Shown one piece after another: positions 32,973 through 41,784 of a stretch of DNA of 64,000 nt. The stretch covers positions 3,038,001 to 3,102,000 of the forward strand of contig OY781463.1 in assembly GCA_963676725.1 (NCBI GenBank), in the 5' to 3' direction. Source of the DNA: G963662905 sp963676725 (lineage in GTDB: Bacteria > Bacteroidota > Bacteroidia > Bacteroidales > WRLA01). The translations under genes were made by a program, and so were the position numbers. The stretch's first letter is position 1; the number at the start of each line of letters is the position of its first letter. Below the pieces are notes generated by a model. That model was not told where the DNA came from. It ran no database searches and saw only the letters and a program-made list of their open reading frames with translations.

Positions 32973-34172
32973 ATGACACAGGAAGAACGTGGCCGTTTTA
33001 TGCCGTTTGAAGAGCAGTTGGAATTGAAGCGCTCGGGAAAATCATACAGTCTGGGTATTCCTAAGGAACAATCAATTTACGAAAAACGTGTAGCACTCAC
33101 ACCTCATTCTGTAGGGCAACTGGTTGAGCGAGGTCATAAAGTTTTGATAGAAACTGGCGCCGGTGAAAACGCAGGATTTACGGATAAGGAATATAGCGAC
33201 GAAGGTGCACGTATTGTATATTCATCAGCAGAAGTTTTTCAGTGCAATATTATCTTAAAAATCGAAGCCCCATTAATCCTTGAAATTGATCAAATGCCCG
33301 GAAACCAGGTTCTCATCTCTTCTTTGCAACCCATTTCCACTGATAAAAACTATTTTGAGGCTTTAAGTCAAAAGAGGATTACCGGTATTTCTTTTGAGAG
33401 AATCCGCGACCGCTCACAATCGTATCCTGTAATCAGGAGCATGAGCGAAATTGTTGGTGCAACAATTATTGGTGTTGCCTCAGAACTTTTGGCCAATAGT
33501 GAAAATGGGAAAGGCAAAGTTCTCGGGGGCTTCCCGGGAATATCACCATCAGAAGTAGTGATTATTGGCGGCGGAACCGTTGCTGAATACGCTGCACGTG
33601 CCGCTTTAGGTCTCGGTGCCCAGGTGAAAATATTCGACCGTAACCTCTATAAACTCAGAAAAATACAAAACCGTTTAAGGGAACGCGTATTCACATCAAC
33701 CATGCAGCCATGGGAAATCCGTAAAGCCTTACGAACCGCAGACGTCCTTATTGGAGCAATGTATTCACGTGAAGGTCAGCGCTCCTGCTTTATTTCCGAA
33801 GACTTTCTCAGGGAAATGGAAGAAGGCTCTGTACTTATTGATGTTAGTATAGATCAGGGCGGGATATTTGAAACCTCAAAACCAACAAATCACAACAAAC
33901 CGGTATATTATTCTCATGGCATTGCACATTATTGTGTGCCAAATATCGCCAGCCGTATCCCGAGAACAGCCTCTATTGCTTTAAGCAATTATTTCACTCC
34001 TGTTTTCCTGCGCATGGGCGAAGAAGGTGGTGTTGATAATCTGCTTAAATTGGATAAAGGCTTTCGAAATGGCGTTTACCTCTATCGTGGAATTTGCACC
34101 AATAAATACACCAGCGAATTGCATTTATTGCCCTTTAAAGATATCGAATTACTGCTTGCAATTTACCGATAA
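32973..34172 (+). CDS. Alanine dehydrogenase/NAD(P) transhydrogenase-alpha family protein
   Basis: 399 residues. The N-terminal domain carries the family's substrate motif GIPKEQSIYEKRVALTPHSVGQLVERGHKV. The Rossmann fold is GGGTVAEYAARAALGLGAQVKIFD. VLIDVSIDQGGIFETS is the alanine-dehydrogenase signature region. An extra N-terminal 25 residues (MTQEERGRF...) precede the core. The protein probably interconverts alanine and pyruvate with ammonia and NAD(H); Bacteroidota often carry this variant after tsaE. Membrane-bound transhydrogenase is unlikely since no membrane helices or beta-subunit gene are present. The exact activity is inferred from the family. Confidence 0.85.
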   Translation: MTQEERGRFMPFEEQLELKRSGKSYSLGIPKEQSIYEKRVALTPHSVGQLVERGHKVLIETGAGENAGFTDKEYSDEGARIVYSSAEVFQCNIILKIEAPLILEIDQMPGNQVLISSLQPISTDKNYFEALSQKRITGISFERIRDRSQSYPVIRSMSEIVGATIIGVASELLANSENGKGKVLGGFPGISPSEVVIIGGGTVAEYAARAALGLGAQVKIFDRNLYKLRKIQNRLRERVFTSTMQPWEIRKALRTADVLIGAMYSREGQRSCFISEDFLREMEEGSVLIDVSIDQGGIFETSKPTNHNKPVYYSHGIAHYCVPNIASRIPRTASIALSNYFTPVFLRMGEEGGVDNLLKLDKGFRNGVYLYRGICTNKYTSELHLLPFKDIELLLAIYR

Positions 34173-34191
34173 TACTCATTCAGTTTTTTAA

Positions 34192-34199
34192 TACATTTG
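34192..34199 (+). promoter_or_regulatory. -7 box of the arginine decarboxylase gene
   Basis: TACATTTG fits TAnnTTTG and lies 32 bases before the ATG at 34232. No -33 TTG at proper spacing was identified. Confidence 0.4.
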
Positions 34200-34231
34200 C
34201 CCGCTAATTCACTTAATACTTATCTTAAATA

Positions 34232-35626
34232 ATGAAGAACAAATATCTTGATCTGATAGAGCAGACCTTTAATTGGCCACAAAATGGATTTCAAGTTGAT
34301 AAGGATGGAAATTTATCCTTTCATGATATCAACCTGATGGATCTAATTGATCAATATGGCACTCCATTGCGCCTTTCATACCTGCCACGCATTAGTGAAC
34401 AGATACAACGCGCAAAGCGTATGTATAATGTCGCTATGGCTAAAGTTGATTATCAGGCAGATTATTATTATAGTTATTGTACGAAGAGCTCTCATTTTGC
34501 ATTTGTTCTGGAAGAAGCCCTAAAAAACGACATCCATCTGGAGACTTCATCAGCTTTTGATATAAATATTATTGAAAACCTTTATGAAAACGGGCATTTA
34601 ACAAAAGATCGCTTTATTGTGTGCAATGGATTTAAACGGCCACAATACATTGAAAACGTTGCTCGGCTTATCAATAGTGGGTTCTCAAATACAATTCCTG
34701 TCCTCGACAATTTATACGAATTAGACCGCCTCGACCAACACGTAAAGAACAAGGCCTTGGTGGGCATGCGTATTGCATCAGAAGAAGAACCAAAATTTGA
34801 TTTCTATACGAGTCGCCTCGGGATCAGATATAACGATATTATCCCATTCTATATCGACAAAATCCAGTCCAACCCGAAGTATGGCCTAAAAATGCTGCAT
34901 TTTTTCATAAATACGGGTATAAAAGACACTGCTTATTATTGGAACGAATTAATGAAAGCGGTTAATGTTTATTGTGAACTGAAAAAAATTGCTCCCGAAC
35001 TTGATTCCTTGAATATCGGTGGAGGGTTCCCCTTTCAGCATTCGATGAGCTTTGAATACGACCACGAATATATGGCCGAAGAAATTGTTGCTCAAGTAAA
35101 AAACATTTGCACAAATAATGGCGTTCCCGAACCAAATATTTTTACCGAATTTGGTTCATTTACTGTGGCTGAAAGTGGCGCCATGATCTACTCCATCATT
35201 AATCAAAAACAACAAAACGATAGAGAACGCTGGAATATGATCGATAGTAGTTTTATGACTACCCTGCCGGACACTTGGGCATCGAATCAGCGTTTTATAT
35301 TATTAGCTGTAAACAACTGGTTTGAGGAGTATGAGCGTGTAAACCTTGGTGGACTTACCTGCGACAGTCAAGATTACTATAATGCAGAAGCACATTCAAA
35401 TGCTATATTTCTCCCAAAAATATCAAACACTAATACTCAGTACATTGGGCTTTTTCACACAGGAGCATATCAAGAATCTTTGGGTGGGTATGGTGGAATC
35501 CAGCATTGTTTAATCCCCCAGCCAAAGCATATTATCATCAATAAAAATGAAGATGGTGAATTAAACACACGACTTTTTGCGAAAGAGCAGAGTTATAAAT
35601 CCATGCTGCGGGTATTGGGTTATTAA
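34232..35626 (+). CDS. Short PLP-dependent arginine decarboxylase (fold type III)
   Basis: 464 residues of the ornithine/diaminopimelate/arginine decarboxylase fold. The PLP lysine is probably that in YYSYCTKSSHF, a departure from the usual YAxKAN. The phosphate-binding glycine loop is NIGGGFPFQHS. The dimer-contributed Cys/Asp region is LTCDSQDYYN. The proteobacterial biosynthetic SpeA is about 630-660 residues; this is a much shorter form that I associate with Bacteroidota genomes, where it is annotated as arginine decarboxylase. It would make agmatine for polyamine synthesis. It stands alone after alanine dehydrogenase. Substrate is inferred; diaminopimelate is less likely because the lysA motifs differ. 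Confidence 0.78.
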   Translation: MKNKYLDLIEQTFNWPQNGFQVDKDGNLSFHDINLMDLIDQYGTPLRLSYLPRISEQIQRAKRMYNVAMAKVDYQADYYYSYCTKSSHFAFVLEEALKNDIHLETSSAFDINIIENLYENGHLTKDRFIVCNGFKRPQYIENVARLINSGFSNTIPVLDNLYELDRLDQHVKNKALVGMRIASEEEPKFDFYTSRLGIRYNDIIPFYIDKIQSNPKYGLKMLHFFINTGIKDTAYYWNELMKAVNVYCELKKIAPELDSLNIGGGFPFQHSMSFEYDHEYMAEEIVAQVKNICTNNGVPEPNIFTEFGSFTVAESGAMIYSIINQKQQNDRERWNMIDSSFMTTLPDTWASNQRFILLAVNNWFEEYERVNLGGLTCDSQDYYNAEAHSNAIFLPKISNTNTQYIGLFHTGAYQESLGGYGGIQHCLIPQPKHIIINKNEDGELNTRLFAKEQSYKSMLRVLGY

Positions 35627-35695
35627 AACTCCTATTTTTCATTGACTCGCTTGACCAAAACGCAAAATTTCAGGCAAGTCCTAAAGAATTAATAA

Positions 35696-36643
35696 CTACT
35701 CTTTATTAAGGTCTGCACCGAATTTTTTTGGCAATTCCTTTTTCGGCTCAAAATGTATTGTGGGGTGAACATTCAATTGCTTCTCAATTTCCTTTTCAAT
35801 GGCTGTTGCGATATCATGGCTTTTAAATAGGCTTAATTCTCCGCATAATTTTATATGGAATACCATTTCAATATGCCGACCATAGCTGTGTTCATGAAAA
35901 TCATGGGGCATTACATCAGTTTGCGACACCTCATCACAAATCTTTTTAATTTGCTCAATCATTTTTGAAGAGGGTTTTTGCCCAAGCAACTCAGTTACAG
36001 CCGATTTAATAATACTATAAGTTACCCATGCCAGCATAGCAGAAACAGATAAACCAAGAACGCCGTCGACCCACCAGGCATACGGACTGATAAAAATACC
36101 CGCCAAAATAACAACGGAGGAAATCGAATCACTTCGATGATGCCAGCCATCGGCCTTAACTGCTTTATTTGCTGTTTTTCGTGATACATAGAAACTGTAT
36201 TGAGCCAAAAGCTCCTTAACAACAACAGAAACAATAGTAACAACAATAGCAAAGGTATTATAATTGGCGGGTGTGCCATCTTGCAATTTTTTCACAGAAT
36301 CAATGGCAAATTCAAGGGCAATTGCTCCAAGAATAACACCAATAATTAATGTAGCAATCAGTTCAAACCTTCCATGACCGTAGGGATGCTCCCTATCGGC
36401 GGGTTTCTCAGTGAAATGGGCACTAAACAGCAGCAAAGCAGAAGTAGAACTATCTGCAAGTGTATGCCAAGCATCGGCAATCAGCGCCACCGACCACCCG
36501 GAAGAAACCCCGGCAATATATTTAACAATAAACAGAAAAAAATTGCAGATAATGGATGCCCAACCCTGCTGCCGCACTTGTTTATTGTGCGCTTTAAGCA
36601 AGGACAAAGCTCCATTTTCGTTTATCGGTTTTTGGGCATTCAT
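35696..36643 (-). CDS. CDF family cation efflux transporter
   Basis: 315 residues. Six membrane helices: NFFLFIVKYIAGVSSGWSVALIADAWHTLADSSTS contains the helix-2 metal site (DAWHTLADS), and ADGWHHRSDSIS in helix 5 supplies its partner His/Asp. The C-terminal cytoplasmic domain holds DFHEHSYGRHIEMVFHIKL and HPTIHFEPK. This belongs to the Fe/Mn-like or broad CDF branch rather than the ZitB-like branch of the protein at 20133, since the motifs are DxxHxxxD-like in both sites. It converges with the decarboxylase gene and lies 37 bases after the MORN-like gene, so the two may be co-transcribed. Confidence 0.93.
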   Translation of the reverse strand: MNAQKPINENGALSLLKAHNKQVRQQGWASIICNFFLFIVKYIAGVSSGWSVALIADAWHTLADSSTSALLLFSAHFTEKPADREHPYGHGRFELIATLIIGVILGAIALEFAIDSVKKLQDGTPANYNTFAIVVTIVSVVVKELLAQYSFYVSRKTANKAVKADGWHHRSDSISSVVILAGIFISPYAWWVDGVLGLSVSAMLAWVTYSIIKSAVTELLGQKPSSKMIEQIKKICDEVSQTDVMPHDFHEHSYGRHIEMVFHIKLCGELSLFKSHDIATAIEKEIEKQLNVHPTIHFEPKKELPKKFGADLNKE

Positions 36644-36680
36644 TGTTAAACTCCATCAAATTATTGCAAAAAACAACCGC

Positions 36681-37457
36681 CTATTTCAATTCTCCTTTTT
36701 TAAATTTATTGGTTTGAATGACTTCACCATTCTGATTGTAAATAAGCCATTTACCTTCTTTCAGACCATCTTTATACTGGCCCTTTTCTTTAATTTTCCC
36801 ATTAGCAAAAAACTCTGAAAATTCGCCAATAGGCACTCCATTTTCATATACCTCAACGGTTTTGATATTGCCATTACTATGGAAGGTTGTTTGTGTGCCA
36901 TCAAAATCGCCATTAGTATAATTATATTCAGCAATCAAATTCCCATTTTGATCATACCATTTTGCATAGCCTTCGCGTTGCCCATTGACCATAGTCGATT
37001 CTTCCTGGATTTTCCCATCCTGATAGAACTTCTTCTTTAGGCCATTCTCCTGACCATCGGTATAATGGATCTCAGAAACTGGCCGACCACCATAAGTATA
37101 ATGTATTGAAAGCCCTTCAAGCAATCCATTTTTATAATAGGATTCTTCTGTAAGATAGCCCCGCCTGTCGATAACTAGGTACAGGCCTTCTTTCACGCCA
37201 TGATTAAAATGTTCGAGCACTTTTAAGAATCCCTGACGATGGTATAATTTCCATGCACCATCTTTTTCATTATCAATATAATTCCCTTTAGAGATTTCAC
37301 CACGCACCTCCTCTTCCCAATATCCTTGTTTTAAACCATTTGCATCGGTCACAAAAACGAAGCTTGTATCAATTTGCATCGGAGTAGAAATCTGTGCAAA
37401 CAATTGAAAGCTTCCAAAAAGCAGGGCTAAGATTAAAAGACAATAATTTTTTCTCAT
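36681..37457 (-). CDS. Secreted MORN/YwqK-type repeat protein
   Basis: 258 residues. A signal peptide (LLILALLFGSFQLFAQ) is followed by about nine imperfect repeats of 20-25 residues with the core G-x-(Y/F)xxY-xx-G-(K/N). Examples: GNYIDNEKDGAWKLYHRQG, SYYKNGLLEGLSIHY, YNYTNGDFDGTQTTFHSNG and GQYKDGLKEGKWLIYNQNG. These MORN-like variants build beta-hairpin sheets and occur in toxin-antitoxin and surface proteins. Here the protein is exported and no toxin is adjacent, so I do not call it an antitoxin. It has its own promoter on the same strand. Confidence 0.87.
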   Translation of the reverse strand: MRKNYCLLILALLFGSFQLFAQISTPMQIDTSFVFVTDANGLKQGYWEEEVRGEISKGNYIDNEKDGAWKLYHRQGFLKVLEHFNHGVKEGLYLVIDRRGYLTEESYYKNGLLEGLSIHYTYGGRPVSEIHYTDGQENGLKKKFYQDGKIQEESTMVNGQREGYAKWYDQNGNLIAEYNYTNGDFDGTQTTFHSNGNIKTVEVYENGVPIGEFSEFFANGKIKEKGQYKDGLKEGKWLIYNQNGEVIQTNKFKKGELK

Positions 37458-37566
37458 TGTGTATCATTTAAAAAGATTCATCGAAGAAGAAATATCAAAT
37501 GGGGAAAACCATTGATTCGAAGAAAAAATAATGGTTTTTATTATCCCAATGATCATCTATTTTTGA

Positions 37567-37597
37567 CAAAGTTAGGGAGTCTGGAGCAGTTCATCAA
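37567..37597 (-). promoter_or_regulatory. Promoter of the MORN-like gene
   Basis: Minus strand TAACTTTG (37567-37574) and TTG (37595-37597) with a 20-base spacer, a good TTG/TAnnTTTG match. The leader would be about 105 bases. Confidence 0.6.
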
Positions 37598-37617
37598 GCT
37601 TTGTAGAAGTTTTTATT

Positions 37618-38139
37618 CTACTTTTCCGGCGCATATCGAGCATAAACATGCTCGTCCATGATCACTCCATCTTTTATAACTGCTTTTTTATGAACAGCTT
37701 CCCTGACATAACCGGCTTTTTTCAAAGCAGCCATACTCGCTTTATTTCCCTTAAAGACATTTGCAAAAAGACGCTGCAAACCCATTTTCAAAAATGCGTG
37801 CTCGCTCATCAAACGAATTGCTTCCGTTGCGATTCCTTTATTATGATGCTCCAATGCCAGCCAATAACCAATTTCGCCGTTCAAGCGATAGACATCAGAA
37901 CCCGGATGAATACCAATACTGCCCGATGCGCGGCCATTTATATCAATCGTAAGAATGAGGTTTGGCTTCATAACTGCAATATTTTCTATGAAAAAACGGG
38001 CATCATTCAAAGTATAAGGATGAGGAAAACCATCGCGTAAATTTCTACTAATCTCTTTATGATTTGCATAAGCAGCAAGGCTTTCAGCATCGGCAAGAAC
38101 AAAAGGCCGAAGAATAAAACTACTTCCTAATATTTCCAT
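37618..38139 (-). CDS. GNAT acetyltransferase, RimJ/RimL type
   Basis: 173 residues. Acetyl-CoA-dependent N-acetyltransferase. Visible marks are the opening LRPFVLADAESLAAYANH, the strand GSIGIHP, then GEIGYWLALEHHNKGIATEAIRLM with the HNKGIATEA acetyl-CoA loop (Q/HxxGxG/A), and ANVFKGNKASMAALKKAGY. RimJ/RimL relatives acetylate ribosomal protein N-termini but many other substrates are possible. Single gene with its own promoter; it starts at ATG MEILGSSF. Confidence 0.94.
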   Translation of the reverse strand: MEILGSSFILRPFVLADAESLAAYANHKEISRNLRDGFPHPYTLNDARFFIENIAVMKPNLILTIDINGRASGSIGIHPGSDVYRLNGEIGYWLALEHHNKGIATEAIRLMSEHAFLKMGLQRLFANVFKGNKASMAALKKAGYVREAVHKKAVIKDGVIMDEHVYARYAPEK

Positions 38140-38161
38140 AAAACGATTTCATTGTTCAGCT

Positions 38162-38191
38162 CAAAGGTAGTATTTTCCTTAATATTCGCAA
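38162..38191 (-). promoter_or_regulatory. Promoter of the GNAT gene
   Basis: Minus strand TACCTTTG (38162-38169) and TTG (38189-38191), spacer 19 bases. It predicts a leader of about 15-20 bases. Confidence 0.65.
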
Positions 38192-38373
38192 ATTCTGAAT
38201 GTAAATCAAAATTCTTAAAATTTTATTAGATTTTCATACTCCAATCGTATGAACAAAATCACTAATATTTTGTTCCGTTGATGTAATTACTATGATAGCA
38301 AGGAATTGCAGGATAGAATCATTATAAATAGTCTTTTGTCCTGCTATAAATTAAAAATAAGCTAAATAATTTT

Positions 38374-38380
38374 AGGAGGT
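38374..38380 (+). promoter_or_regulatory. Strong Shine-Dalgarno site, E1alpha gene
   Basis: AGGAGGT three bases before the ATG at 38384. Such sites are rare in this window, where most starts have none. It helps fix the start. Confidence 0.7.
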
Positions 38381-38383
38381 AAA

Positions 38384-39472
38384 ATGTTTAAAGAATATGA
38401 TCCGCTTAAAGAGAAAATATTTCAGGTAATGGACAATGATGGCAACATCATGAACAAAAAATACATGCCTGAAATTGAGGACGACCGATTGGTAAAAGCA
38501 TTTAAGGATATGTTATTTGCCCGCACCGCCGATGATATGGCCGTGTCTTATCAGCGTCAGGGGCGTATGTACACATACCCGCCAAACAACGGACAAGAAG
38601 CAATTCACCAAGGGCTTGCATTAAATATGCGCGACCAAGACTGGTTAACCCCGGCATTTCGCGAACTCGGCGCATGGCTTGCCAAAGGAGCGACCATGAA
38701 AGAAGTATTTCTTTATTTCATGGGTTATGAAGACGGGACTGTATTCAAAGATGCCCCAAACATGCTGCCAATTTCAGTGCCTATTGCTTCACAATTAATT
38801 CATGGTGCAGGCTTGGGATATGCGATGAAATATAAAAATATAGACAGTGTAGTTTACAGCATTGTTGGCGATGGAGGAACATCCACCGGTGATTTCCATG
38901 AGGCTTTAAACTTTGCTTCTGTTTGGAAGGTGCCTGTAGTTTTTCTCGTTCAAAACAACCAATTTGCTATTTCCGTCCCCTTTAGCAAGCAACAAAATGC
39001 CAAGAGTATTGCTATAAAATCTGTTGCTTATGGGATCCCCGGATTGCAGGTTGACGGCAATGACCTTTTTGCAATGGACGCTGCATTAAAAGAAGCATCA
39101 AAATATTGCCGCGAAGGAAATGGTCCTGTCCTTATAGAGGCAGTGAGTTTCCGCAAGGGAGCGCATACAACTTCCGACGATCCAACCAAATACAGAACGA
39201 AAGAAGAAGAACAAGCGTGGGAAGCAAAAGACCCAATCGATAGATTGCGTAAATATCTTGTTGCCAACAATTTATACGATGCATCAAAAGAAGAAGAACT
39301 TGTGAAGCAGTTTAAAAAAGAGGTAGATCGTCAGTTTGAAGAAGCAGAGAACTATCCTGCCTACGAATTAAAAGATGTATTTGATCATCTGTATGCAGAA
39401 AAACCCCAAGATCTTATTGACCAGCAACGTGCTCATGAAAAATTCTTGAAATGGAAGGAGGAACAAAAATGA
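38384..39472 (+). CDS. 2-oxoacid dehydrogenase E1 alpha subunit
   Basis: 362 residues. Thiamine-diphosphate-dependent decarboxylase half of a 2-oxoacid dehydrogenase complex (pyruvate or branched-chain 2-oxoacids). Visible marks are YPPNNGQEAIHQG, the TPP motif GDGGTSTGDFHEALNFAS ending in VQNNQFAIS (GDG to NN), and the phosphorylation-loop-like region AHTTSDDPTKYRTKEE. The whole resembles Gram-positive PdhA more than classic AceE. The gene starts at an ATG behind AGGAGGT and overlaps the E1 beta start by four bases (ATGA). First of four genes of a complete complex. Confidence 0.93.
   Translation: MFKEYDPLKEKIFQVMDNDGNIMNKKYMPEIEDDRLVKAFKDMLFARTADDMAVSYQRQGRMYTYPPNNGQEAIHQGLALNMRDQDWLTPAFRELGAWLAKGATMKEVFLYFMGYEDGTVFKDAPNMLPISVPIASQLIHGAGLGYAMKYKNIDSVVYSIVGDGGTSTGDFHEALNFASVWKVPVVFLVQNNQFAISVPFSKQQNAKSIAIKSVAYGIPGLQVDGNDLFAMDAALKEASKYCREGNGPVLIEAVSFRKGAHTTSDDPTKYRTKEEEQAWEAKDPIDRLRKYLVANNLYDASKEEELVKQFKKEVDRQFEEAENYPAYELKDVFDHLYAEKPQDLIDQQRAHEKFLKWKEEQK
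39455..39461 (+). promoter_or_regulatory. Strong Shine-Dalgarno site, E1beta gene
   Basis: AAGGAGG, spaced seven bases from the ATG at 39469. It selects this ATG over the in-frame one at 39451, which lies upstream of the site. Confidence 0.75.
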
Positions 39473-40446
39473 AAGTAATGAATATGGTTCAGGCATTAAA
39501 CAATGCCATTGATATAAAATTAGGTGATGACCCAAATGTGGTTGTTTTTGGTGAAGATGTAGGTGTTGAAGGCGGCGTTTTCCGTATTACGGAGCATCTG
39601 CAGAAAAAACATGGAGAACAACGTGTTTTTGATAGCCCCTTAGCAGAATCGGCCATTATTGGAACAGCTGCAGGTATGGCCATTGCCGGTTTGCGCCCAG
39701 TTGTTGAGATGCAATTCTCCGGATTTGCATATCCCGGCTTCAATCAAATGATTTCACATGTTGCACGCATCCGCAATCGTACCCGCGGACGCTATGGACA
39801 GCCAATTGTTATCCGTATGCCTTATGGTGGTGGCATCAATGCCCTTGAGCATCATTCAGAAAGCATGGAAGCAATGTATGGTCATGTGCCCGGATTAAAA
39901 GTTGTGATTCCGTCTACTCCTCATGATGCCAAAGGATTGCTAATTTCCGCCATCGAATCGGAAGACCCTGTGATTTTTATGGAACCAAAACGCATATACC
40001 GCGCCATCAAACAAGAGGTGAATGAAGAAAAATTCAGTATTCCTATTGGCAAAGCCAAAGTACTGACCCAAGGTACAGATGTTACTGTTGTTGCCTATGG
40101 CGCAATGGTTCGAGAAGTGCAAAAAGCTTTGGTAATGGCGAAAAAAGCAGGTATTTCTGCAGAACTGATCGACCTGAGGACAATATATCCACTTGATCGT
40201 GAAACGATTGCAAAATCACTCAAAAAAACCGGACGTTTGGTATTTGTTGCTGAAGGAGCTACAACCTTTGGCGTTGGCGCCGAGATGGCAGCATTGGCCA
40301 ATGAAGAAGCTTTTCTGCACATGGAAGCTCCCGTAAACCGTGTCACAGGTTTTGACACTATTGTCCCCTTGCCAAGAGGGGAACATCATTATATGATTAA
40401 GCCCGAACGGATTTTCTATGAAATCCAGAAAACCGTGAAGTTTTAA
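39469..40446 (+). CDS. 2-oxoacid dehydrogenase E1 beta subunit
   Basis: 325 residues from the ATG at 39469. Partner of E1 alpha in the heterotetramer. Visible are VFGEDVGVEGGVFRIT, the transketolase-type pyrimidine-binding segment PLAESAIIGTAAGMAIAGLRPVVEMQF, GGGINALEHHSES and YAAWV-like GAMVREVQKALVMAKK; LIDLRTIYPLD marks the C-terminal transketolase domain. Translation is probably coupled to E1 alpha (four-base overlap). Stop codon at 40446; the E2 gene follows 41 bases on. The preferred substrate, pyruvate or branched-chain, is not resolvable. Confidence 0.94.
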   Translation: MKVMNMVQALNNAIDIKLGDDPNVVVFGEDVGVEGGVFRITEHLQKKHGEQRVFDSPLAESAIIGTAAGMAIAGLRPVVEMQFSGFAYPGFNQMISHVARIRNRTRGRYGQPIVIRMPYGGGINALEHHSESMEAMYGHVPGLKVVIPSTPHDAKGLLISAIESEDPVIFMEPKRIYRAIKQEVNEEKFSIPIGKAKVLTQGTDVTVVAYGAMVREVQKALVMAKKAGISAELIDLRTIYPLDRETIAKSLKKTGRLVFVAEGATTFGVGAEMAALANEEAFLHMEAPVNRVTGFDTIVPLPRGEHHYMIKPERIFYEIQKTVKF

Positions 40447-40487
40447 AGCAGCCCAAAGGCTATTTTTAAACCAGAAAAACTAAAAGA

Positions 40488-41768
40488 ATGAGATATATAT
40501 TTAATTTCCCCGATATTGGCGAAGGCCTTGAAGAGGGCACCATCGCCGAATGGTATGTGGAAAAAGGGCAGGAAGTAGAATCGGGACAGCCATTGGTAAA
40601 TATGGAAACCGATAAGGTGGTTACGGATATTCCTTCCCCGAAAACAGGTACTATTGTTGCTGTTTATGGAAAAGAAGGCGAAACCATTAATGTAGGTGAT
40701 CCGCTGGTTGAAATTGAAATAGAAGGTGTTGCGGGAAAAGACGCCATCGAGGAAGCCCAAAAAACGGAGGTCGTTGAGGAAGAAGGTGCCGGAGTTGTTG
40801 GCACCCTCGAAATTGCAGGAAGTGGAGCATATCTACCCTCATCGGGTGAAGGCTTTGAAGATGAAGCAAGTGCGGAAAGCAAGCCACGCAAGAAAGCATT
40901 GGCAACTCCCGTGGCTCGCGCTATGGCGAAAGACCTGAATATCGATATTAATGATGTAAAAGGAACAGGCCCCGCGGGAAGAGTAATGACCGATGACATA
41001 AAATCTTATGTTCAGAACAGGCAAACAGCAGCATCAAGCCAAAGAATTGGCATGCCTGCATCGGAAGAACCTCTGGAAGAATACGAAACACTGAGCCAAA
41101 TCCGTAAAGCCATTGCGCGCAATATGATCAATTCAAAGCATAATGCAGCGCATATGACGGTTTTTGAAGAGGTCGAAATCAGTGAACTAAAAAGGGTTCG
41201 CGATAAATTTAAAGTCCGTTTTGCAGAGCATGGCGTAAAATTGAGCTATTTACCTTTCCTCCTGAAAGCCACAGCAATGGCCCTGAAAAAACACAAGGTG
41301 TTGAATGCACGTATGGATATGGACAATAACCGTATGGTGTACCTGAAATACTATAATATTGGCATTGCAGTAGATACGGATGAAGGATTGGTGGTTCCGG
41401 TAATTAAAAATGTGGATAAACTGTCCATTTATGAATTGGCTGAAAAAGTAGCAGAAATCGCTGCAAAAGCAAGAGACCGGAAGCTTACGCTGGATGATAT
41501 GAAAGACGGCACATTTACTATTACTAATTATGGTTCTATTGGTGGACTCTTTGCCGTTCCTGTGATCAATTATCCGCAATCGGCCATTCTAGGGATCGGC
41601 CGCATCTTAAAGAAACCCATTATCAAAGATGATGAAATTGTAAAAGGAATTGTGCAGCCGCTCAGTATTTCTGTTGATCACAGAATTGTGGATGGTGGCG
41701 AAGTTGCCCGTTTCATCAATACAGTTATGGGATATTTAGAAGATCCTGTTTCATTAATCATTGACTAA
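40488..41768 (+). CDS. 2-oxoacid dehydrogenase E2 acyltransferase
   Basis: 426 residues. An N-terminal lipoyl domain (1-80) has the lipoylated Lys43 in METDKVVTD. A Glu/Ala-rich linker (80-130) leads to a peripheral-subunit-binding domain (about 136-175, ALATPVARAMAKDLN and GTGPAGRVMTDD). The catalytic core (about 200-426) ends with SVDHRIVDGGEVARF, with His398 and Asp402 of the active site. One lipoyl domain is present, as in many Gram-positive PDH E2 proteins. The acyl-CoA product depends on the E1. Unlike its neighbours this start has no strong Shine-Dalgarno sequence. A lipoate-ligase-like gene lies 2.4 kb on and may serve this subunit. Confidence 0.95.
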   Translation: MRYIFNFPDIGEGLEEGTIAEWYVEKGQEVESGQPLVNMETDKVVTDIPSPKTGTIVAVYGKEGETINVGDPLVEIEIEGVAGKDAIEEAQKTEVVEEEGAGVVGTLEIAGSGAYLPSSGEGFEDEASAESKPRKKALATPVARAMAKDLNIDINDVKGTGPAGRVMTDDIKSYVQNRQTAASSQRIGMPASEEPLEEYETLSQIRKAIARNMINSKHNAAHMTVFEEVEISELKRVRDKFKVRFAEHGVKLSYLPFLLKATAMALKKHKVLNARMDMDNNRMVYLKYYNIGIAVDTDEGLVVPVIKNVDKLSIYELAEKVAEIAAKARDRKLTLDDMKDGTFTITNYGSIGGLFAVPVINYPQSAILGIGRILKKPIIKDDEIVKGIVQPLSISVDHRIVDGGEVARFINTVMGYLEDPVSLIID

Positions 41769-41773
41769 AAAAG

Positions 41774-41780
41774 AAGGAGA
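41774..41780 (+). promoter_or_regulatory. Shine-Dalgarno site, E3 gene
   Basis: AAGGAGA, four bases before the ATG at 41785. It decides for the start MDYDVLIIG over the upstream ATT read as M at 41761. Confidence 0.7.
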
Positions 41781-41784
41781 TATC

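Noticed and set aside
35642..35676. Weak hairpin between the arginine decarboxylase and the CDF gene
   Set aside because: Imperfect stem and no T run; convergent genes alone explain the gap.
36681..37457. Antitoxin of a toxin-antitoxin system (YwqK-type)
   Set aside because: The protein has a signal peptide and there is no adjacent toxin-like gene, so the common database label is not supported.
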